From contig CM071599.1 of NCBI GenBank assembly GCA_036435485.1, forward strand, positions 6,722,803 through 6,786,802: DNA of 64,000 nt, read 5' to 3'. The stretch is from Saposhnikovia divaricata. Lineage: Eukaryota > Streptophyta > Magnoliopsida > Apiales > Apiaceae. This document shows positions 14,192 through 25,331 of this stretch, piece after piece. The position numbers and the translations under genes were made by a program. Within the stretch, counting starts at the first letter, position 1; the number at the start of each line of letters is the position of its first letter. The notes below the pieces were generated by a model, which had not been told where the DNA came from, made no database searches, and saw only the letters and a list, made by a program, of their open reading frames with translations.

Positions 14192-15879
14192 CTCCGATTC
14201 CGGTCCGAACTTCGTCAAATAAAATTTCGTTGAATTCCAATAACCCATAGGAACTAAATATGTAAAAATATCCACCAAATGGGCCGACTCCATTTTTAAC
14301 AATAACCCGTCTGCTAACACCTTTTTAAGATTATCTGAAAACCGAGTTTCGATCATATCAGCTCCGATTCGGGTCCGAATTGCGTCAAATAAAATTTCAT
14401 TGAATTCCAAAAACCCATAAGAACAAAATACGTAAAAATATCCATAAAATGGTTCGACTCGATTTTTAACAATATCCCGTGTACTAACCTCTTTGAGGAT
14501 TATTCGAAAACCGAGTTTTGACTATATCAGCTCCGATTCAGGTCCGAATTACGTAAAATAAAATTTCATTGAATTCCAATAACCCATAGGAACAAAATAT
14601 GTAAAAATATCCATAAAATGGTCCGACTCGATTTTTAACAATATCCCGTGTACTAACCACTTTGAGGATTATCCGAAAACCGAGTTTCGGTCATAACAGC
14701 TCCGATTCAGGTTCGAACCGCGTCAAATAAAACTTTGTTGAATTTCAATAACCCTTAGGAACAAAATATGTAAAAATATCCACAAAATGGTCTGACTTGA
14801 TTTTTAAAAATATCCCGTGTACTAACCCCTTTGAGAATTTTCCGAAAACCGAGTTTCGGTCACATCAGCTACGATTCCGGTCCAAACTGCGTCAAATAAA
14901 ATTTCGTTGAATTCCAATAACCCATAGGAACTAAATATGTAAAAATATCCACCAAATGGGCCGACTCGATTTTTAACAATAACCCGTATGCTAACACCTT
15001 TTTAGGATTATCTGAAAACCGAGTTTTGTTCATATTAGCTCCGATTCGGGTCCGAATTGCGTCAAATAAAATTTCAATGAATTCCAATAACCCATAAGAA
15101 CAAAATATGTAAAAATATCCATAAAATGGTTCGACTCGATTTTTAACAATATCCCGTGTACTAACCCCTTTGAGGATTATTCGAAAACCGAGTTTCAGTC
15201 ATTTCAGCCCTGATTCAGGTCCGAACGGCACCAAATAAAATTTCACTGAATTCCAATAACCCATAGGAACAAAATATGTAAAAATATCCACATAATGGTC
15301 CGACTTGATTTTTAACAATATCCCGTGTATACCCTTTGAGAATTTTCCGAAAACCGAGTTTCGATCATATCAGCTCCGATTCCGGTCCAAACTGCGTCAA
15401 ATAAAATTTCGTTGAATTCCAATAACCCATAGGAACAAAATATGTAAAAATATCCACAAAATGGTCCGACTCAATTTTTAACAATATCCCGGTACTAACC
15501 CCTTTGAAGATTATCCAAAAACCGAGTTTTGACTATATCAGCTCCGATTCAGTTCCGAATTACGTAAAATAAAATTTCATTGAATTCCAATAACCCATAG
15601 GAACAAAATATGTAAAAATATCCCTAAAATGGTCCGACTCAATTTTTAACAATATCCCGTATACTAACCACTTTGAGGATTATCCGAAAACCGAGTTTCG
15701 ATCATAACTGCTCCGATTCAGGTTCGAACCGCGTCAAATAAAATTTTGTTGAATTTTAATATCCCGTAGGAACAAAATATGTAAAAATATCCACAAAATG
15801 GTCCGACTTGATTTTTAACAATATCCCGTGTACTATCCCCTTTGAGAATTTTCCGAAAACCGAGTTTCGATCATATCAG
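14192..15879. repeat. 10-mer HOR, unit 1 (1688 bp)
   Basis: Starting at a C' monomer (CCGGTCCGAACTTCG), the order is C' D A B C D E F A B. This is one short plus one long cycle. The start recurs at 15880, 17568 and 19256. D monomers here carry AAAATACGTAAAA, where most others have AAAATATGTAAAA. The E near 15328 has GTGTATACCCTTTG, a small deletion from GTGTACTAACCCCTTTG that marks this family. Confidence 0.88.
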
Positions 15880-17567
15880 CTCCGATTCCGGTCCGAACTT
15901 CGTCAAATAAAATTTCGTTGAATTCCAATAACCCATAGGAACTAAATATGTAAAAATATCCACCAAATGGGCCGACTCCATTTTTAACAATAACCCGTAT
16001 GCTAACACCTTTTTAAGATTATCTGAAAACCGAGTTTCGATCATATCAGCTCCGATTCGGGTCCGAATTGCGTCAAATAAAATTTCATTGAATTCCAAAA
16101 ACCCATAAGAACAAAATACGTAAAAATATCCATAAAATGGTTCGACTCGATTTTTAACAATATCCCGTGTACTAACCTCTTTGAGGATTATTCGAAAACC
16201 GAGTTTTGACTATATCAGCTCCGATTCAGGTCCGAATTACGTAAAATAAAATTTCATTGAATTCCAATAACCCATAGGAACAAAATATGTAAAAATATCC
16301 ATAAAATGGTCCGACTCGATTTTTAACAATATCCCGTGTACTAACCACTTTGAGGATTATCCGAAAACCGAGTTTCGGTCATAACAGCTCCGATTCAGGT
16401 TCGAACCGCGTCAAATAAAACTTTGTTGAATTTCAATAACCCTTAGGAACAAAATATGTAAAAATATCCACAAAATGGTCCGACTTGATTTTTAAAAATA
16501 TCCCGTGTACTAACCCCTTTGAGAATTTTCCGAAAACCGAGTTTCGGTCACATCAGCTCCGATTCCGGTCCAAACTGCGTCAAATAAAATTTCGTTGAAT
16601 TCCAATAACCCATAGGAACTAAATATGTAAAAATATCCACCAAATGGGCCGACTCGATTTTTAACAATAACCCGTATGCTAACACCTTTTTAGGATTATC
16701 TGAAAACCGAGTTTTGTTCATATTAGCTCCGATTCGGGTCCGAATTGCGTCAAATAAAATTTCAATGAATTCCAATAACCCATAAGAACAAAATATGTAA
16801 AAATATCCATAAAATGGTTCGACTCGATTTTTAACAATATCCCGTGTACTAACCCCTTTGAGGATTATTCGAAAACCGAGTTTCAGTCATTTCAGCCCTG
16901 ATTCAGGTCCGAACGGCACCAAATAAAATTTCACTGAATTCCAATAACCCATAGGAACAAAATATGTAAAAATATCCACATAATGGTCCGACTTGATTTT
17001 TAACAATATCCCGTGTATACCCTTTGAGAATTTTCCGAAAACCGAGTTTCGATCATATCAGCTCCGATTCCGGTCCAAACTGCGTCAAATAAAATTTCGT
17101 TGAATTCCAATAACCCATAGGAACAAAATATGTAAAAATATCCACAAAATGGTCCGACTCAATTTTTAACAATATCCCGGTACTAACCCCTTTGAAGATT
17201 ATCCAAAAACCGAGTTTTGACTATATCAGCTCCGATTCAGTTCCGAATTACGTAAAATAAAATTTCATTGAATTCCAATAACCCATAGGAACAAAATATG
17301 TAAAAATATCCCTAAAATGGTCCGACTCAATTTTTAACAATATCCCGTATACTAACCACTTTGAGGATTATCCGAAAACCGAGTTTCGATCATAACTGCT
17401 CCGATTCAGGTTCGAACCGCGTCAAATAAAATTTTGTTGAATTTTAATATCCCGTAGGAACAAAATATGTAAAAATATCCACAAAATGGTCCGACTTGAT
17501 TTTTAACAATATCCCGTGTACTATCCCCTTTGAGAATTTTCCGAAAACCGAGTTTCGATCATATCAG
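15880..17567. repeat. 10-mer HOR, unit 2 (1688 bp)
   Basis: It is nearly identical to unit 1 at offset 1688. It includes the deletion allele GTGTATACCCTTTG in its E monomer (about 17016) and the AAAATACGTAAAA variant in D. Confidence 0.88.
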
Positions 17568-19255
17568 CTCCGATTCCGGTCCGAACTTCGTCAAATAAAA
17601 TTTCGTTGAATTCCAATAACCCATAGGAACTAAATATGTAAAAATATCCACCAAATGGGCCGACTCCATTTTTAACAATAACCCGTATGCTAACACCTTT
17701 TTAAGATTATCTGAAAACCGAGTTTCGATCATATCAGCTCCGATTCGGGTCCGAATTGCGTCAAATAAAATTTCATTGAATTCCAAAAACCCATAAGAAC
17801 AAAATACGTAAAAATATCCATAAAATGGTTCGACTCGATTTTTAACAATATCCCGTGTACTAACCTCTTTGAGGATTATTCGAAAACCGAGTTTTGACTA
17901 TATCAGCTCCGATTCAGGTCCGAATTACGTAAAATAAAATTTCATTGAATTCCAATAACCCATAGGAACAAAATATGTAAAAATATCCATAAAATGGTCC
18001 GACTCGATTTTTAACAATATCCCGTGTACTAACCACTTTGAGGATTATCCGAAAACCGAGTTTCGGTCATAACAGCTCCGATTCAGGTTCGAACCGCGTC
18101 AAATAAAACTTTGTTGAATTTCAATAACCCTTAGGAACAAAATATGTAAAAATATCCACAAAATGGTCCGACTTGATTTTTAAAAATATCCCGTGTACTA
18201 ACCCCTTTGAGAATTTTCCGAAAACCGAGTTTCGGTCACATCAGCTCCGATTCCGGTCCAAACTGCGTCAAATAAAATTTCGTTGAATTCCAATAACCCA
18301 TAGGAACTAAATATGTAAAAATATCCACCAAATGGGCCGACTCGATTTTTAACAATAACCCGTATGCTAACACCTTTTTAGGATTATCTGAAAACCGAGT
18401 TTTGTTCATATTAGCTCCGATTCGGGTCCGAATTGCGTCAAATAAAATTTCAATGAATTCCAATAACCCATAAGAACAAAATATGTAAAAATATCCATAA
18501 AATGGTTCGACTCGATTTTTAACAATATCCCGTGTACTAACCCCTTTGAGGATTATTCGAAAACCGAGTTTCAGTCATTTCAGCCCTGATTCAGGTCCGA
18601 ACGGCACCAAATAAAATTTCACTGAATTCCAATAACCCATAGGAACAAAATATGTAAAAATATCCACATAATGGTCCGACTTGATTTTTAACAATATCCC
18701 GTGTATACCCTTTGAGAATTTTCCGAAAACCGAGTTTCGATCATATCAGCTCCGATTCCGGTCCAAACTGCGTCAAATAAAATTTCGTTGAATTCCAATA
18801 ACCCATAGGAACAAAATATGTAAAAATATCCACAAAATGGTCCGACTCAATTTTTAACAATATCCCGGTACTAACCCCTTTGAAGATTATCCAAAAACCG
18901 AGTTTTGACTATATCAGCTCCGATTCAGTTCCGAATTACGTCAAATAAAATTTCATTGAATTCCAATAACCCATAGGAACAAAATATGTAAAAATATCCC
19001 TAAAATGGTCCGACTCAATTTTTAACAATATCCCGTATACTAACCACTTTGAGGATTATCCGAAAACCGAGTTTCGATCATAACTGCTCCGATTCAGGTT
19101 CGAACCGCGTCAAATAAAATTTTGTTGAATTTTAATATCCCGTAGGAACAAAATATGTAAAAATATCCACAAAATGGTTCGTCTTGATTTTTAACAATAT
19201 CCCGTGTACTATCCCCTTTGAGAATTTTCCGAAAACCAAGTTTCGATCATATCAG
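17568..19255. repeat. 10-mer HOR, unit 3 (1688 bp)
   Basis: It is nearly identical to units 1 and 2, again with the E deletion allele (about 18704). Its last B monomer has GGTTCGTCTTG where the others have GGTCCGACTTG, a private change. Confidence 0.88.
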
Positions 19256-20830
19256 CTCCGATTCCGGTCCGAACTTCGTCAAATAAAATTTCGTTGAATT
19301 CCAATAACCCATAGGAACTAAATATGTAAAAATATCCACCAAATGGGCCGACTCCATTTTTAACAATAACCCGTATGCTAACACCTTTTTAAGATTATCT
19401 GAAAACCGAGTTTCGATCATATCAGCTCCGATTCGGGTCCGAATTGCGTCAAATAAAATTTCATTGAATTTCAAAAACCCATAAGAACAAAATACGTAAA
19501 AATATCCATAAAATGGTTCGACTCGATTTTTAACAATATCCCGTGTACTAACCTCTTTGAGGATTATTCGAAAACCGAGTTTTGACTATATCAGCTCCGA
19601 TTCAGGTCCGAATTACGTAAAATAAAATTTCATTGAATTCCAATAACCCATAGGAACAAAATATGTAAAAATATCCATAAAATGGTCCGACTCGATTTTT
19701 AACAATATCCCGTGTACTAACCACTTTGAGGATTATCCGAAAACCGAGTTTCGGTCATAACAGCTCCGATTCAGGTTCGAACCGCGTCAAATAAAACTTT
19801 GTTGAATTTCAATAACCCTTAGGAACAAAATATGTAAAAATATCCACAAAATGGTCCGACGTGATTTTTAAAAATATCCCGTGTACTAACCCCTTTGAGA
19901 ATTTTCCGAAAACCGAGTTTCGGTCACATCAGCTCCGATTCCGGTCCAAACTGCGTCAAATAAAATTTCGTTGAATTCCAATAACCCATAGGAACTAAAT
20001 ATGTAAAAATATCCACCAAATGGGCCGACTCGATTTTTAACAATAACCCGTATGCTAACACCTTTTTAGGATTATCTGAAAACCGAGTTTTGTTCATATT
20101 AGCTCCGATTCGGGTCCGAATTGCGTCAAATAAAATTTCAATGAATTCCAATAACCCATAAGAACAAAATATGTAAAAATATCCATAAAATGGTTCGACT
20201 CGATTTTTAACAATATCCCGTGTACTAACCCCTTTGAGGATTATTCGAAAACCGAGTTTCAGTCATTTCAGCCCTGATTCAGGTCCGAACGGCACCAAAT
20301 AAAATTTCACTGAATTCCAATAACCCATAAGAACAAAATATGTAAAAATATCCAAATAATGGTCCGACTTGATTTTTAACAATATCCCGTGTACTAATCC
20401 CTTTGAGAATTTTCTGAAAACCGAGTTTCGATCATATCAGCTCCGATTCCGGTCCAAACTGCGTCAAATAAAATTTCGTTGAATTCCAATAACCCATAGG
20501 AACAAAATATGTAAAAATATCCACAAAATGGTCCGACTCAATTTTTAACAATATCCCGGTACTAACCCCTTTGAAGATTATCCAAAAACCGAGTTTTGAC
20601 TATATCAGCTCCGATTCAGTTCCGAATTACGTCAAATAAAATTTCATTGAATTCCAATAACCCATAGGAACAAAATATGTAAAAATATCCCTAAAATGGT
20701 CCGACTCAATTTTTAACAATATCCCGTGTACTAACCACTTTGAGGATTATCCGAAAACCGAGTTTCGATCATAACAGCTCCGATTCAGGTTCGAACCGCG
20801 TCAAATTAAATTTTGTTGAATTTTAATAAC
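19256..20830. repeat. 10-mer HOR, unit 4 (partial)
   Basis: It runs C' D A B C D E F A as in the earlier units. The E near 20390 has the non-deleted form GTGTACTAATCCC. At B (about 20780) the sequence turns into the 16-mer-class B (CGTCAAATTAAATTTTG), so the 10-mer array ends by recombination with that class. Confidence 0.8.
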
Positions 20831-21110
20831 CCATAGGAACAAAATATGTAAAAATATCCACAAAATGGTCCAACTTGATTTTTAACAATATCCCGTGTAC
20901 CTTTGAGAATTTTCCAAAAACCGAGTTTCGATCATATCAGCTCCGATTCCTGTTCAAACTGCGTCAAATAAAATTTCGTTGAATTCCAATAACCCATAGG
21001 TACTAAATATGTAAAAATATCCACCAAATGGGCCGACTCGATTTTTAACAATAACCCGTATGCTAACACCTTTTTAGGATTATCTGAAAACCGAGTTTCG
21101 TTCATACTCG
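20831..21110. repeat. Dispersed fragment of the 16-mer HOR class
   Basis: The rest of the B and the following C monomer match 200-500 and 2900-3200 better than their neighbours do. They share GGTACTAAATATG and CCTGT[C/T]CAAACTG, and the following D has GCGTCATATAAAA. This places a piece of the left-edge HOR 20 kb away. B also carries a local shortening (CCCGTGTACCTTTGAG at about 20891). Confidence 0.7.
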
Positions 21111-22967
21111 CTCCGATTCGGGTCCGAATTGCGTCATATAAAATTTCATTGAATTCCAATAACCCATAAGAACAAAATATGTAAAAATATCCATAAAATG
21201 GTTCGACTCGATTTTTAACAATATCCCGTGTACTAACCTCTTTGAGGATTATTCGAAAACCGAGTTTTGACTATATCAGCTCCGATTCAGGTCCGAATTA
21301 CGTAAAATAAAATTTCATTGAATTCCAATAACCCATAGGAACAAAATATGTAAAAATATCCATAAAATGGTCCGACTCGATTTTTAACAATATCCCGTGT
21401 ACTAACCCCTTTGAGGATTATTCGAAAACCGAGTTTTGACTATATCAGCTCCGATTCAGGTCCGAATTACGTAAAATAAAATTTAATTGAATTCCAATAA
21501 CCCATAGGAACAAAATATGTAAAAATATCCCTAAAATGGTCCGACTCGATTTTTAACAATATCCCGTGTACTAACCACTTTGAGGATTATCCGAAAACCG
21601 AGTTTCGGTCATAACAGCTCCGATTCAGGTTCGAACCGCGTCAAATAAAACTTTGTTGAATTTCAATAACCCTTAGGAACAAAATATGTAAAAATATCCA
21701 CAAAATTGTCCGACTTGATTTTTAACAATATCCCGTGTACTAACCCCTTTGAGAATTTTCCGAAAACCGAGTTTCGGTCATATCAGCTCCGATTCCGGTC
21801 CAAACTGCGTCAAATAAAATTTCGTTGAATTCCAATAACCATAGGAACTAAATATGTAAAAATATCCACCAAATGGGCCGACTCGATTTTTAACAATAAC
21901 CCGTATGCTAACACCTTTTTAGGATTATCTGAAAACCGAGTTTCGTTCGTATTAGCTCCGATTCGGGTCCGAATTGCGTCAAATAAAATTTCAATGAATT
22001 CCAATAACCCATAAGAACAAAATATGTAAAAATATCCATAAAATGGTTCGGCTCGATTTTTAACAATATCCCATGTACTAACCCCTTTGAGGATTATTCG
22101 AAAACCGAGTTTCAGTCATTTCAGCCCCGATTCAGGTCCGAACGGCACCAAATAAAATTTCACTGAATTCCAATAACCCATAGGAGCTAAATATGTAAAA
22201 ATATCCACATAATGGTCCGACTTGATTTTTAACAATATCCCGTGTACTAACCCCTTTGAGAATTTTCCGAAAACCGAGTTTCGATCATATCTGCTCCGAT
22301 TCCGGTCCAAACTGCGTCAAATAAAATTTCGTTGATTTCCAATAACCCAATGGAACAAAATATGTAAAAATATCCACAAAATGGTCCGACTCAATTTTTA
22401 ACAATATCCCGGTACTAACCCCTTTGAAGATTATCCAAAAACCGAGTTTTGACTATATCAGCTCCGATTCAGTTCCGAATTACGTCAAATAAAATTTCAT
22501 TGAATTCCAATAACCCATAGGAACAAAATATGTAAAAATATCCCTAAAATGGTCCGACTCGATTTTTAACAATATCCCGTGTACTAACCACTTTGAGGAT
22601 TATCAGAAAACCGAGTTTCGGTCATTTCAGCCCCGATTCAGGTCCGAACGGCACCAAATAAAATTTCACTGAATTCCAATAACCCATAGGAGCTAAATAT
22701 GTAAAAATATCCACATAATGGTCCGACTTGATTTTTAACAATATCCCGTGTACTAACCCCTTTGAGAATTTTCCGAAAACCGAGTTTCGATCATATCTGC
22801 TCCGATTCCGGTCCAAACTGCGTCAAATAAAATTTCGTTGATTTCCAATAACCCAATGGAACAAAATATGTAAAAATATCCACAAAATGGTCCGACTCAA
22901 TTTTTAACAATATCCCGGTACTAACCCCTTTGAAGATTATCCAAAAACCGAGTTTTGACTATATCAG
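21111..22967. repeat. 11-monomer tandem duplication, copy 1 (1857 bp)
   Basis: The order is D, A/D chimaera, A', B, C, D, E, F, A, E, F. The start (D at 21111) recurs at 22968. Inside it, E-F-A and E-F-D share GGAGCTAAATATG and GTTGATTTCCAATAA at offset 506, a local 3-monomer duplication (22116 and 22622). Confidence 0.75.
21280..21448. repeat. A/D chimaeric monomer (twin at 23137-23305)
   Basis: It starts as A' (CAGGTCCGAATTACG, CATAAAATGGTCCG) and ends as D (AACCCCTTTGAGG, ATTCGAAAACC, GACTATATCAG), then is followed by another A'. Its copy 1857 bp downstream shows it predates the 11-monomer duplication. Confidence 0.8.
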
Positions 22968-23305
22968 CTCCGATTCAGGTCCGAATTGCGTCATATAAAA
23001 TTTCATTGAATTTCAAAAACCCATAAGAACAAAATACGTAAAAATATCCATAAAATGGTTCGACTCGATTTTTAACAATATCCCGTGTACTAACCTCTTT
23101 GAGGATTATTCGAAAACCGAGTTTTGACTATATCAGCTCCGATTCAGGTCCGAATTACGTAAAATAAAATTTCATTGAATTCCAATAACCCATAGGAACA
23201 AAATATGTAAAAATATCCATAAAATGGTCCGACTCGATTTTTAACAATATCCCGTGTACTAACCCCTTTGAGGATTATTCGAAAACCGAGTTTTGACTAT
23301 ATCAG

Positions 23306-24318
23306 CTCCGATTCAGGTCCGAATTACGTAAAATAAAATTTAATTGAATTCCAATAACCCATAGGAACAAAATATGTAAAAATATCCCTAAAATGGTCCG
23401 ACTCGATTTTTAACAATATCCCGTGTACTAACCACTTTGAGGATTATCCGAAAACCGAGTTTCGGTCATAACAGCTCCGATTCAGGTTCGAACCGCGTCA
23501 AATAAAACTTTGTTGAATTTCAATAACCCTTAGGAACAAAATATGTAAAAATATCCACAAAATTGTCCGACTTGATTTTTAACAATATCCCGTGTACTAA
23601 CCCCTTTGAGAATTTTCCGAAAACCGAGTTTCGGTCATATCAGCTCCGATTCCGGTCCAAACTGCGTCAAATAAAATTTCGTTGAATTCCAATAACCATA
23701 GGAACTAAATATGTAAAAATATCCACCAAATGGGCCGACTCGATTTTTAACAATAACCCGTATGCTAACACCTTTTTAGGATTATCTGAAAACCGAGTTT
23801 CGTTCGTATTAGCTCCGATTCGGGTCCGAATTGCGTCAAATAAAATTTCAATGAATTCCAATAACCCATAAGAACAAAATATGTAAAAATATCCATAAAA
23901 TGGTTCGGCTCGATTTTTAACAATATCCCATGTACTAACCCCTTTGAGGATTATTCGAAAACCGAGTTTCAGTCATTTCAGCCCCGATTCAGGTCCGAAC
24001 GGCACCAAATAAAATTTCACTGAATTCCAATAACCCATAGGAGCTAAATATGTAAAAATATCCACATAATGGTCCGCCTTGATTTTTAACAATATCCCGT
24101 GTACTAACCCCTTTGAGAATTTTCCGAAAACCGAGTTTCGATCATATCTGCTCCGATTCCGGTCCAAACTGCGTCAAATAAAATTTCGTTGATTTCCAAT
24201 AACCCAATGGAACAAAATATGTAAAAATATCCACAAAATGGTCCGACTCAATTTTTAACAATATCCCGGTACTAACCCCTTTGAAGATTATCCAAAAACC
24301 GAGTTTTGACTATATCAG
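23306..24318. repeat. 6-mer HOR, unit 1 (1013 bp)
   Basis: One full A'BCDEF cycle. C starts at 23644 and recurs 1013 bp later at 24657. This stretch overlaps the end of the 11-monomer duplication, because the same DNA belongs to both patterns. Confidence 0.85.
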
Positions 24319-24487
24319 CTCCGATTCAGTTCCGAATTACGTCAAATAAAATTTCATTGAATTCCAATAACCCATAGGAACAAAATATGTAAAAATATCC
24401 CTAAAATGGTCCGACTCGATTTTTAACAATATCCCGTGTACTAACCACTTTGAGGATTATCCGAAAACCGAGTTTCGGTCATAACAG
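24319..24487. repeat. Reference monomer type A (169 bp)
   Basis: Type A is recognised by CAGTTCCGAATTACG after the start, TCCCTAAAATGG in the middle, and CCACTTTGAGGATTATCCG near the end. A sub-variant (A', for example at 679, 3381 and 14540) has CAGGTCCGAATTACGTAAAA instead. Type A follows F in the six-type cycle, or D where the short ABCD cycle is used. Confidence 0.85.
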
Positions 24488-24656
24488 CTCCGATTCAGGT
24501 TCGAACCGCGTCAAATAAAACTTTGTTGAATTTCAATAACCCTTAGGAACAAAATATGTAAAAATATCCACAAAATTATCCGACTTGATTTTTAACAATA
24601 TCCCGTGTACTAACCCCTTTGAGAATTTTCCGAAAATCGAGTTTCGGTCATATCAG
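24488..24656. repeat. Reference monomer type B (169 bp)
   Basis: Type B is recognised by CAGGTTCGAACCGCGTC, then AAACTTTGTTGAATTTCAA and CCCTTAGG (sub-variant AAATTTTGTTGAATTTTAA with CCCGTAGG or CCCATAGG), and a GAGAATTTTCCG end. It usually lacks the GAATTC site because it reads GAATTT. The retrotransposon at 42441 is inserted in a type B monomer. Confidence 0.85.
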
Positions 24657-24825
24657 CTCCGATTCCGGTCCAAACTGCGTCAAATAAAATTTCGTTGAAT
24701 TCCAATAACCATAGGAACTAAATATGTAAAAATATCCACCAAATGGGCCGACTCGATTTTTAACAATAACCCGTATGCTAACACCTTTTTAGGATTATCT
24801 GAAAACCGAGTTTCGTTCGTATTAG
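24657..24825. repeat. Reference monomer type C (169 bp; 170 bp without a 1-base deletion)
   Basis: Type C is recognised by CCGGTCCAAACTGCG, GGAACTAAATATG, CCACCAAATGGGCCG and CCCGTATGCTAACACC. This copy carries AATAACCATAGG, one C fewer than the AATAACCCATAGG of other C monomers. The deletion tags the C monomers that belong to full ABCDEF cycles in several zones. A C' variant reading CCGGTCCGAACTTCG marks the 10-mer HOR. Confidence 0.85.
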
Positions 24826-24994
24826 CTCCGATTCGGGTCCGAATTGCGTCAAATAAAATTTCAATGAATTCCAATAACCCATAAGAACAAAATATGTAAA
24901 AATATCCATAAAATGGTTCGGCTCGATTTTTAACAATATCCCATGTACTAACCCCTTTGAGGATTATTCGAAAACCGAGTTTCAGTCATTTCAG
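24826..24994. repeat. Reference monomer type D (169 bp)
   Basis: Type D is recognised by CGGGTCCGAATTGCG, CCATAAGAAC, CCATAAAATGGTTCG and GAGGATTATTCG. Its start holds a perfect dyad, ATTCGG-GT-CCGAAT. It is followed by E in the long cycle or by A in the short cycle. Confidence 0.85.
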
Positions 24995-25163
24995 CCCCGA
25001 TTCAGGTCCGAACGGCACCAAATAAAATTTCACTGAATTCCAATAACCCATAGGAACTAAATATGTAAAAATATCCACATAATGGTCCGACTTGATTTTT
25101 AACAATATCCCGTGTACTAACCCCTTTGAGAATTTTCCGAAAACCGAGTTTCGATCATTTCTG
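24995..25163. repeat. Reference monomer type E (169 bp)
   Basis: Type E is the most distinctive type. It starts CCCCGATTC (CCCTGATTC in the 10-mer zone) rather than CTCCGATTC, then has GGTCCGAACGGCACC, TTTCACTGAATTCC and CCACATAATGGTCCG. It occurs only in full ABCDEF cycles, so its presence or absence distinguishes the two modules. Confidence 0.87.
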
Positions 25164-25331
25164 CTCCGATTCCGGTCCAAACTGCGTCAAATAAAATTTC
25201 GTTGAATTCCAATAACCCAATGGAACAAAATATGTAAAAATATCCACAAAATGGTCCAACTCAATTTTTAACAATATCCCGGTACTAACCCCTTTGAAGA
25301 TTATCCAAAAACCGAGTTTTGACTATATCAG
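25164..25331. repeat. Reference monomer type F (168 bp)
   Basis: Type F starts like C (CCGGTCCAAACTGCG) but continues with CCCAATGGAAC or CCCATAGGAAC, CCACAAAATGGTCC and a shortened TATCCCGGTACTAAC where other types have TATCCCGTGTACTAAC. It ends GAAGATTATCCAAAAACCG. It closes the six-type cycle and is followed by A. Confidence 0.85.

Larger units (their letters stand above)
22968..24487. repeat. 11-monomer tandem duplication, copy 2 (9 of 11 monomers)
   Basis: It repeats D, A/D chimaera, A', B, C, D, E, F, A of copy 1 at offset 1857, including the A/D chimaera (21280 and 23137) and the GGAGCTAAATATG variant of E. It then passes directly into the 6-mer HOR. Confidence 0.75.
24319..25331. repeat. 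6-mer HOR, unit 2 (1013 bp), best reference cycle
   Basis: Monomer starts are A 24319, B 24488, C 24657, D 24826, E 24995, F 25164 and next A 25332. All are 169 bp except F at 168. I take this as the basic unit of the whole array. Confidence 0.9.

Noticed and set aside
24680..24700. CENP-B box-like TTTCGTTGAATTCC in C and F monomers
   Set aside because: The first half resembles the mammalian TTCG....A core, but the essential CGGG half is missing, and plants are not known to use this box.
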